Below are positions 21,532 through 31,300 of a stretch of DNA of 64,000 nt, one piece after another. Every line of letters starts with the position of its first letter. The first letter of the stretch is position 1. This DNA is from Paramacrobiotus metropolitanus (Eukaryota > Tardigrada > Eutardigrada > Parachela > Macrobiotidae). Position numbers and translations under genes: made by a program. The notes beneath the pieces were generated by a model that was not told the origin of the DNA, made no database searches, and saw only the letters and a list, made by a program, of their open reading frames with translations. Location of the stretch: the NCBI RefSeq assembly GCF_019649055.1, contig NW_026570257.1, positions 434,001 to 498,000 on the forward strand, written 5' to 3'.

Positions 21532-23067
21532 ACGAAAGACTCCGAGGTACCGCCACGAAGCGGCCCTCGCCCAGCTGGATCGCCGACTAGCATACCAGCA
21601 CCCAACGAACGGGTTATCTCACCGTTGAGCCGACCTTCGCCAACTGGATGCGAGTCGACTCGAGTAACTGAAGCTCAACAAACGGTGAAGTCGACTAAGG
21701 CGACACAAAGTCGACCTGTCGACCTGAAAATCAGATCGTCACCACCGATGTTCGAAACGGGCGAACTCGGTAGCACTCCGTCACCAACAAACGAAGTCTT
21801 TGACGCAACAACAGCGTCAAGACCGAATAGTGCGGACGGATTCTTCACGATGCCACTGGGGTCCAACAAGGACGACCTCCCTCATCAGGCCACTTTACTC
21901 GAATATACGGCCGAGAAGTGGATAGCGGCAACACCGCCCGAAAGGATCGTAGACGTCGATCTACTCCGCTCGAGATGCCGTAGACTGATCACTCAGATCG
22001 CTTTGGCAGACAGAATTATCGACTCGGCGGGAAAATCGCTCCGAAACTCGGAAGATACCCATCGGCTCGAACGAAGCAAATGGGAACGCGAAATGGCCGA
22101 CGCCAACAAAGGCATCGCCATCCAACAACGGGAAATCGATCGGCTCAATGCCATACTGAAGCGTACCGACCAACCGTGTCGGCATGACATCGACGAAGCT
22201 ACTACACTCAAGGGCATGTTGGATCGATCCATGGATGCGGTTCACGAGCTGAACCGAGAACTCGCCGAAGCGAACAAAGCGCTCGAAGAAGCCCAAAAAG
22301 ACCTGGCCGACGTACAAACCGCACTGGTCGAGTCCGAGCAGGCAGCCGGAGCGTTCCACCAGCAACTCACCACGGCCAATGAAGAAGCCGAGGTCTATCG
22401 AAACGAAGTCGATAGATATGTGGTGGAACTGAAGAAGGCCGATGACGAGATCGACCGCCTAACACACAGAGTAGACGAGCTCGAGTCGGAAATCGAACTC
22501 GTCTTCACCAGAATGGGACGACGGTTCATCGACGAGAACGCTCGGGACATGGGCTTTCCTAACCAAAGGACAGCCGATGTCGACCTGGTGGAAGCAAACG
22601 CCCAGCTGGCTGACCAGGTCCATGGACTGAACCAAGTCCTTAAGGAGGAACAGAAACTCCGAGCTCAACTCGAGTACAACTTGAACGAGGCCCAAAAGGT
22701 AAACGAGGCGCAACACAGTCGCATCCTTTACCTGGAGGCCCGTGAAGTCGAACTGTACGACTTCGGCGAACAGGCTGCCCGCAATCTCACAGATATGATG
22801 CGGCAAATGGACGAAATGGACATCGAAACAAGATGTCTGAGGGAAGAAAAGAAACACCTGGAACAAAGCCAGGTCGAACTTCCCCCATACCAAGAACATA
22901 GTCGGGTTGAACCTCCCTCATACCGGACGTCCATGGCACAGGATCAACAGCCGTCACGAACAATCAGTGACATCCTGTGGGGAATTAACCCGACCCAGGA
23001 AATGGTGAAGAAGGAGAACAACACCTCCTACTTCGTCGGAGTCGTAACAACCGACCCGAGTGTGTGA
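21532..23067 (+). CDS. Element 2 ORF1b, long coiled-coil protein
   Basis: In frame with the preceding ORF across the TGA; within this segment translation could otherwise begin only at an internal codon. Roughly 30 residues of linker, then a Ser/Pro-rich part, then from about 21950 to 22870 an almost continuous heptad pattern rich in Glu, Leu, Arg and Asp (for example VHELNRELAEANKALEEAQK). Ends with PPY-containing sequence (ELPPYQEH, EPPSYR) that resembles late-domain motifs, then TGA 23065-23067. Element 3 has a comparable coiled-coil ORF before its Gag, so a coiled-coil pre-Gag protein is part of the shared plan. Role unknown; self-assembly is plausible. Confidence 0.7.
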   Translation, partial: TKDSEVPPRSGPRPAGSPTSIPAPNERVISPLSRPSPTGCESTRVTEAQQTVKSTKATQSRPVDLKIRSSPPMFETGELGSTPSPTNEVFDATTASRPNSADGFFTMPLGSNKDDLPHQATLLEYTAEKWIAATPPERIVDVDLLRSRCRRLITQIALADRIIDSAGKSLRNSEDTHRLERSKWEREMADANKGIAIQQREIDRLNAILKRTDQPCRHDIDEATTLKGMLDRSMDAVHELNRELAEANKALEEAQKDLADVQTALVESEQAAGAFHQQLTTANEEAEVYRNEVDRYVVELKKADDEIDRLTHRVDELESEIELVFTRMGRRFIDENARDMGFPNQRTADVDLVEANAQLADQVHGLNQVLKEEQKLRAQLEYNLNEAQKVNEAQHSRILYLEAREVELYDFGEQAARNLTDMMRQMDEMDIETRCLREEKKHLEQSQVELPPYQEHSRVEPPSYRTSMAQDQQPSRTISDILWGINPTQEMVKKENNTSYFVGVVTTDPSV

Positions 23068-23483
23068 ACAATCCCACAACCACCAGCAGTACCGAGTGCT
23101 CCGGAACCGGAACACAACACGTCGACCGCGGCACCACGAGTGCCAACGACGAACGTGGCGACAACGACGTCGGCTGGTGCGTATACCAGCACCTCGTACG
23201 CGACGCGCACAACAATGTACGCGCCAGTACCTAACGCCAGGAGAGACTGGACAACGGACGCCGAACGTCTCCCAATCCAGCCACCAAGACCTGGCATGGA
23301 GGCATACCGGCCACCACGGACGAATTCCAACCCGAACTTGCTCCGCCAGAACCCGCAGTTCGACCTTGAACGCGGGCGAGCTCGGTCATTCAACACGGCC
23401 GACCAGCAGCAGGACGGACGAAACGGAGAAGACAGCTCCGACCAACAAGGCCGGGGCCTCCAAACCGACTTACACAGAGTCGG
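23068..23483 (+). other. Transition between coiled-coil ORF and Gag, frame uncertain
   Basis: The ORF1b frame stays open after its TGA (protein-like to about 23470: APVPNARRDWTTDAERLPIQ then a Pro/Asn/Arg-rich part), whereas Gag uses another frame from the ATG at 23484. Which frame is translated, and whether a frameshift joins them, cannot be settled by eye. A hairpin CCGACTT-ACACA-GAGTCGG (23465-23483) ends exactly at the base before the Gag ATG. Confidence 0.5.
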
Positions 23484-25304
23484 ATGCCGGCTCAGGGAAC
23501 ACAGCCCGACCGGTATGGCAGAGTCTACGATCAACCGAGCGGATTCTATCCGCCGGCGCCGAGACAAAATCGAGCGCCCCTTCCACAACAGTATGGAGGA
23601 CAGCCGCAACAGCCTCGTCACGCAGACCAGGCTCAGGCTCGACATCCGCAACAGGACGGATACGAAGGCCATGACGACGATGCCTACCAACAGGAGGCGT
23701 ACGAAGACCAACAAGGCCACATGCCATACGTCAATCCACCACCCGCCCCGGCTGCACAACAAGCTGCGCCGGCGGCACATTCTTTGGAACAAAACCCAGC
23801 ACACGTTGCTTTGGTACGAGCAATAGCCCACGGACGTCGGCAACCCTTACCACCGTTCGACGGGGACCACACCAAACTTCATGGGTGGCTTAAGCAAATC
23901 CGAAGCCTGTATCGTCAAGCCCAACGATGGTATGAAGACGATCAGACCTTCATGTCCGACTTGATAGCCGAACTGGACGGCCAAGCGAAAGAATGGCATA
24001 CTCTCGGAGCCGCCGGAGAACCACTCGGCGGATGGCCAGTCAACTTATGGCTTACCAAATTCGAGCAGAGATTTGCGGAGAAAAACAAAGAAGTGAACAT
24101 GATATCCAGGATTAACAAACGGATATTCCGTTTCGGCGAAGAAACGCCGGAACAATACTACGACGCAATGATGTTCATGAAGTCCCAAGTCCCGACGGTC
24201 ACAGACCAAATCATACTGTACCACCTTAAGGAGAACGTTCATGAGCCCCAACTGCGGGCGGCCCTGGAAATCAGGATGCCGTCAACGCCGATCGAGTTCC
24301 GCGACTATTTACGGGACTTCGTCAACGGCAAGGAGATGTACGAGGTACGTAAGTCGCGTGACAGCGACTACGCTAGAGTTCGGGCAGCAACACCTGCACC
24401 TGTCCCGACTCCACCTCCGGCGATACCACAACAGACCGGATATCAGCCACACATGATGCCGGGATACCAGACCCCAACGGCACAATACGGACAACTAAGT
24501 CCGGCTCCGACGCCACCGGTGCAACAAGCACCAGTCCAGCAACAGACGTGGGCAGGCGCGGCAGCAGCGAACCTGAATCCCCCAGCACCTGGAGTTGGAG
24601 CCCCCGTTAACAACTACGGCGGCCCAGGATATAGCTCTGGTAGTAACCAAAACAACACAGGTTTTGGTTACGAACAGAATCCTAACCAGGGGTACTCCGC
24701 ATACGGACAGTATCCCCCACAAGGATACGGCGGCGGAGGCTATGGTCGCGGAAAAGGACGCGGCGGCGGGAATCGCGGCCGTGGGAACTTCCCTAACCGC
24801 GGCGGAGGCGGCGGCCCACAAGGCAACCGACCTCCCCAGGCACAACAAAGTGCTCGGCAAGGAACATCGTACGTTGATAAGATGGAGGCAGCCTTCTTCC
24901 AGTGGACGAAGGACAAGACCTTCCGATGCAGGCACTGCATGTTCAATAACCATGACGAGTCGCGCTGCATCTATGGCTCGGATAACAATCCGAACCTTCG
25001 GTGGTACGACGACTGGTACCGCCGATACTCGACGAATGGCCCGGTAGGCTCGGTGAATCCCTTCTGGAAGGATATTGTGCCGCCGCCGCGCCAACGCCAA
25101 CAGGCAGGAGGCTCGGGTAGCCCCGGTAACAGAAACCGGTCGCCCGGCCAGGGGAATGGCGGAAACCGCAACAATAGCGGTGGGAACCAACAAGGTTCCC
25201 CGGCATACAGAGAACCGTTGCCGCCCCGCCAGTCGTTGAACTCGACGCCACCCAACAATGGGCCGGCTCGGAGTAACTCCCCGGGAAACGCCCAAGGTCG
25301 ATGA
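23484..25304 (+). CDS. gag: Element 2 Gag (capsid and CCHC nucleocapsid, 606 aa)
   Basis: Starts at ATG 23484. A Pro/Gln-rich N-terminus precedes a Ty3-type capsid domain at residues about 120-285, with the LPPFDGDHTKLHGWLKQIRS start and helices ending REYLRDF-like (EFRDYLRDFVNG). A Gly/Arg-rich low-complexity stretch (about 385-455) follows, then a CX2CX4HX4C zinc knuckle (CRHCMFNNHDESRC) at about 474-487 and a Pro/Gly/Asn-rich tail. Its stop TGA (25302-25304) overlaps the Pol start as ATGA. It packages element RNA in cytoplasmic particles by analogy with the family. Confidence 0.9.
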   Translation: MPAQGTQPDRYGRVYDQPSGFYPPAPRQNRAPLPQQYGGQPQQPRHADQAQARHPQQDGYEGHDDDAYQQEAYEDQQGHMPYVNPPPAPAAQQAAPAAHSLEQNPAHVALVRAIAHGRRQPLPPFDGDHTKLHGWLKQIRSLYRQAQRWYEDDQTFMSDLIAELDGQAKEWHTLGAAGEPLGGWPVNLWLTKFEQRFAEKNKEVNMISRINKRIFRFGEETPEQYYDAMMFMKSQVPTVTDQIILYHLKENVHEPQLRAALEIRMPSTPIEFRDYLRDFVNGKEMYEVRKSRDSDYARVRAATPAPVPTPPPAIPQQTGYQPHMMPGYQTPTAQYGQLSPAPTPPVQQAPVQQQTWAGAAAANLNPPAPGVGAPVNNYGGPGYSSGSNQNNTGFGYEQNPNQGYSAYGQYPPQGYGGGGYGRGKGRGGGNRGRGNFPNRGGGGGPQGNRPPQAQQSARQGTSYVDKMEAAFFQWTKDKTFRCRHCMFNNHDESRCIYGSDNNPNLRWYDDWYRRYSTNGPVGSVNPFWKDIVPPPRQRQQAGGSGSPGNRNRSPGQGNGGNRNNSGGNQQGSPAYREPLPPRQSLNSTPPNNGPARSNSPGNAQGR

Positions 25305-28300
25305 GCTCCGGTGACTCATTCGACCTCCAACATCCGACCGAACCACCGGACAAGGATAACCCCACTAATCAGCCGCTAACTTCCCGGAACGAGCCGAACT
25401 TAGATCCGTTACAACAACGGATCGTAACAGTCCTAAACACATTAGGACTGGATTGGATCAGTTGCACGGAAGATGAACTTCTCATGGCACTGTCCGCTTC
25501 TACAAAGGAGGCAGAAGCTGCTCGAATTAAGGCAGCCGAACTCGGAATTTCCATCAACAAGGGAGAAATCGAGATCCGGTCCGGAACGCAAGAAATGCCC
25601 GGCCGAACTGATCCAGCGCGTCGACTTGGCTCTGGAACATCGGAAGCTCGGAACGAACCGAACTTTCCTACAACGACAGAGGAAGGCTACCAGCAGGTAG
25701 CCACCATCCTCCAACTACTCGGACTGAACGAAAACAGCTCCGAGGAGGATTTCGCAAAGGCGATATCGGCCTCCACAAAGGAGGCGGAGACGGCTCGGAA
25801 GTTAGCCGCTCAGCTCGGCGCGTACACCAACGATGGCACCGTCGAAGCGTGGCCCGGGATGCAACAGGCACCCGAGGCGACCGACCCAGCCCCTCGATTC
25901 GAAGCTGGAACGTCGGAGGTCGGAACGCAGAAATTGCCCGACCTAAGCAGCGCGAACAAAGCGACTGCGCCGTCCGCCACACAAAGTGACGTAGTACGGC
26001 CCGGCCACAAAAGCTGGACCGGATTGCCGGTGAGGATAAACTCAACCGAGCAGGCCAGACGATGCCCAAGACGCGGAGGACCGGGACGCCGATTCACGCA
26101 CAGGGGCAACAGAAACTTCCCCAATGTATCATCCGCACGCGCAACGGATAGATACGCTGCGACAATGGCAGCAATCGACCTCACCGAAGAATCGGAAGGA
26201 GAAGTCGAAGAATGGGAAACAGTCCCATTGGAAGTACAGGTACCCGTTTACTCTCGGCCAGGAGAAGCGGACCTCTTCCAGCCAAAAGAGCGACCAGCCA
26301 GAACGATAGCCAGTTCTCGAACATTCCTGAACCTCGACTATATGTGGTCAAAATTGAGGCCAACAGACACCTCAATAGAGGAACGGATACTGGCACAGGC
26401 ACAACGGTTCCGAACCGCCAAATTACCGGAGGACGGAGTAGCTAACCGACCTGAGGTACAGGAAGCGGGTGAAGTCGGAGTCGAACTTACACAAAGTTCA
26501 ACTCAACAGCCAGCCGACCACGGACCGGTGTCACTAATTCCCATCAAACCAACGATACGGGAAGTAACCTTTGAGAAGGGAACGCATAAGAAACCGAAAA
26601 CAGTTCGAGCTTGGACACACGAAATCCAAGTCGGATCCACGCCCACAATGGCGATGTTAGATACCGGAGCGGAGACTTCGCTCATCGAACAACGGTTTTG
26701 CGAGAGGAACGGTTTAACGATGCAACCCCTCGGACATTACACCAAAATACTTGGAGTGGGCGGACAAGTCGCCTTTGTAGTGTCACACTGCTGTACGGCA
26801 CCTGTAACAATGCAGGGCTTTACTAGCCATCACACATTCCATGTCCAGCCGACCGAAGCGGATATCCCAGTGCTACTCGGATGCGACTACCTGCATTCGA
26901 AGTTCACTTTTATTCTTACACCAATTCCAATTCCGGAACAATCGGAAGGAAAGACGGTAGTGCAGTCTATCCCGATACCAGAGGCATCGGACACGGTAGG
27001 AAACGAAGCTCGGATTAGTCGGCTTGATCACCCGGCGAACTCCACACGTAAAATCTGCCGCGATTGCCGGGATACGAACCGCACTCTGTTGGAGGAACTA
27101 GCACTCCACAACGTGATAGAGCACTATCAGAAACGGATACGCAACGGTACACTACGAACGGCAAGGACGGTACTGAAGTCTATCCCGATACCAGAGGCAC
27201 CCGCTGAAGCGGATGCCCAGAACTTAGAACGAGTACGACAAAAGTACCGAACTTGGTTCTCGGGAGCTCGACACTTTCTCGACCAACGGACGTTGGAGAT
27301 GGTGACCACTCTGCGACAGAACGGAGCGGTAACTTACGAGCAAATACGGGACGCACAACAAATGTGTGAACCAGTAATCGCCCTCATGAACGACATAGAG
27401 GACGAAGCATGGGAATGGGAAGATGAACGAATTCCGATCCATCGACAGTACATGGAATACGGACTTCCCGTCCCACGGCCTTTGGAAATGCCCTGCCAGG
27501 AACTAGGCTTTCAACTATTTGCCTATATGCAGCGAGTTCAGTTGCACGGAGAATCGTCAACGACCGCATTCTGGCAACGGTATGGCGAAGACACCGCTAC
27601 AACGCGACATGTTCCCGACCCATTGCCGCCAATTGAGGAGCACACTCCGACCACAGTGCAATTCGTGAGTAGCCCGGCGAAACCCCAGGACGACGTAATC
27701 CTGGAGGAAACTGATAAACCTTATCAGTGTACCATCTGTAAGGACAACATTGACGGAGTGGTACGGGCCATAAAGGCTCATCACGACTTAACTTGGTCGG
27801 ACGACAGACCGTCGTCACCGTCACCTCCGCAACAGGAACCGAAGGTAGACCGCTTTCGGAAGCCCCAACAGACGCGCATCCAATGGTTGAGCGACATAGG
27901 CTCACAACCAACCGACCTTGAGAACCAGGACGGAGCAAGTCGACCTACCCAACCGACGGAGCAAGTCGACCAAGCCGAAACGACCACACAGGTCGAAGTC
28001 GGCAATATACCGCAAGTTGGACAGGAAGACGGAACAACCGTCGAAAACGAAGATTACCAGTCGGACGACTCGGATATACAGAGTACGAGTGATTCGGCGG
28101 ACACAGACTCCGATAACCGACCTTCGGAAGAATCCGAGGAAGAAGACGACGAAGAATTCGATCTGTCAGTCCGACACTGTAAGACGGACAAACCGAGCAT
28201 AAACGACTCGGATGATTCGTCATCGGAGGACGAAGAACCGACCTACGATGTACGGCTAACTACAGCATTGCGGACTATAGTTCACACAGAATTTATAGTC

Positions 28301-31300
28301 GAGCAACCGGAACAAACCGAACAACCGAAGCCAGTCGATTCCGAACAACAGGAAGAACTCGACCAACTTAAGGCTTTGCGGGAATTCGGAGGAGGTAAAA
28401 CGGAGGAAGACGACAACCGACCTCCAACTTTAGTCGTCCAGCATTTGTCAACCGAACAACCGACCTTGGCTAACTTAACCGACCAACAGAAGTCGGAGCA
28501 CTTCAACACATGGAAGGCACGAGTTGCCAAAGTAACGATGATTGAAGAGTTGGACCTGGACAACAAATGCCCAGAAGTCCACCACCTAAAGCTGGATCCC
28601 CACGTAGAGACGAAAGCGCTAGACCGACAAGTCGTCTTCAACAGCGAGCGAGTCTCTCTCCCAGCATGGTCAACATGTTCGATTAAGATACGGACGGCCA
28701 AACCAATGGACCCGAGAAGACCAATTTACTTCTCTACCCTACAACGGGTAGTCCGACCTATTCGACCAATCGAAGCCAAGATCGACATCCGACCGACAAA
28801 CGACACGGCCTGGATAAACATTCAGAACACGACTCACCAAACAAAGGTGCTGAAGAAAGGTGTTCGACTCGGACATATGCAATACGCTGATGTCTATGAA
28901 CCGGAAATCAACAATGCATTCGTCGAATGGGAACTCCCACACAGAGTGGCGAAGACTTGGCCCCCGACTCGGGAAGCAAAGCCAAAACCCCAATTCGAAG
29001 TTTTCGAGGCAACAGGAGTTCGAGCCCAACGGAAGGTCAAACTCATTCCTCGAGCCGTAACAATGGTAGAAGTCGTCCTGGACGTACCGGTATCCAAGGA
29101 CCAAAAATTAATGTACCTCGGTGAATCCGACCCCAAACGAGACGGAGTCGAATTCATGGACGGTGTTACTAAGCATGACGGGAAACGATTCACCGTCATG
29201 GTGGCTAACCACACTCATCGGGAAGTCACCTTACGCAAAGGTGCCCCGATGGGCCGAGCTGAAGCATTTACAATGATGACGGACGACCAGAAAGTCGAAG
29301 AGGCACGAGTCAACACGGCTGAGGTAGAAACGGAAGACGCCGAATCCCAGGAGGAGCGAAGAAGAATCATCGACTCCATGAACTTCGGTAAAAACCTAAC
29401 CGACGAGCAGCTAGCCAAACTGAAGGCAGTTGCATGGGATTACCGGACTGTATTTCCGACCTCGAAGAAACCCTACGGGGACGTCAAAGGGGTAACACAT
29501 ACCATTGACGTCCAGGGCGCACAGCCGATTAAGATGAACCCCACCAGGACAAGCTGGAAGGGACGTGAATTCATCCAAAAACACGTGCAAGAGATGCTCG
29601 ACCAAGGAGTCATCGAACCGTCATCGGCTGCATGGAGCTTCCCCGTCGTCTTAGCCGCGAAACGGAACGGAGACGGCACGGTAGGAACACGCTTCTGCAT
29701 CAACTATATTAAGTTGAATGCCGTCACAAAGAAGAACAACTACCCATTACCGAACCCGGACGAGCTACTGGACCGATGTGCCGGAATGGAATACTATGGC
29801 AAGGTAGACTGTCAGTCCGGCTTTTGGCAAATCCCCATGGATGAACAATCCAAGGACTACACGACCTTCGTAACACCCGAAGGTATGTGGAGATTCAACC
29901 GTATGCCGTTTGGAGTCTGCAACGGACCAGCAACTTTCCAAATGCATATGGACAAAATCACGGCATCAGCTCGGAAGAAGGGTGTGTTCGCCTACATTGA
30001 CGATATCATCTTCTTCGGCAAAACATTCGAAGACTTCCTTGAGGCTTTCCGAGCAACCCTCGAATGCCTCCGTGATGCTGGATTTACGGTCAAACCCTCC
30101 AAATGCGAGGTCGGAACGGACAGACTGCTGTTCCTGGGACATGTTCTTAGCAAAAACGGAGTCCAGACCGATGACGAGAAAGTGGCCTGTATTGCAGAAC
30201 AAAGCTGCCCGAGAACTGAACGGCAACTCAGGTCGTTCCTCGGACTGGCCAACTACTATCGGAAATTCATCCGAGGATACGCTCAGAAGACATCAAAGAT
30301 GTACGAGCTCCTACGGAAGGACAAAAATATCAAGCTCGATTGGACGGAAGCCCACACGGCTGAGTTCAACGACATCAAGAAGGCGCTAACAGAAGCACCT
30401 GTACTGGCGAAGTTCGACCCGATTAAGAAGACCGTCATTGAATGTGACGCAAGCGGAGCCGGACTTGGCGCGGTGATCTCACAAGACGATCATCCAATCG
30501 CCTACGCCAGTCGAGTCCTACGTGGACCGGAACTCAACTATGGAGTTACCGAATGGGAATGTTTGGCCGTAGTATGGGCGGTGCAGAAATTTAAACATTT
30601 CATCGACCATGGACCATTCACCGTAAGAACGGATCATCGAGCATTGCAGAATCTGCTCCGATGCGAGTCGAACCGACCTGGCATCAACCCTCGACTAACG
30701 AGATGGGCACTGGCTTTACAAGGACGGGACATAACCATCGAGTATAAGCCAGGAGTTTTCTGCGACAATGCGGACGCCCTGTCGAGATGGCCACTCGAAC
30801 GTAGTGACGACAAAGATCCACACGAAGAGTTGGACCAAGTCCCCAACTTTGAGGACTTCAAGGACGAAATCAAGGTCTGCACAATACGGACTCTTAGACG
30901 TCTGAAGGCAAATGCCTCAAAGAAAAGGAAGAGGGATCTAAAGGAACCACCGAAAATCCCCCCTCCACCGGTTCTCCCCGGATGCAATGTCATAACCGAC
31001 TGGGATGACTTGAGTACCACAGAGGTCCGAGTCATTAACATACCAGCACCGGAGACACCGGAACCGACCATTCGGACCGTCAACACGGCGGAAGACGACG
31101 AGTTGGAAGTCGAGGAGACACTCCCACCTCCACCCGAACCGAACATGGAACTTCGGAAGGCGCAGTTACGAGACCCGCAGCTACGCAAAATCATTGACGA
31201 ACTGGAGAATCCAGAGAAACTCGACCACAAGTCGAAACATCTGGAACATTACCAGATGGCGCAAGGAGTACTGTACAGACTGAAAACGATCAACACAAAG

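Noticed and set aside
23140-23826. A separate 228-codon gene overlapping Gag
   Set aside because: Its second half is an Arg-rich shadow of the Gag frame; only the part before about 23470 looks coding and probably belongs to the pre-Gag polyprotein.
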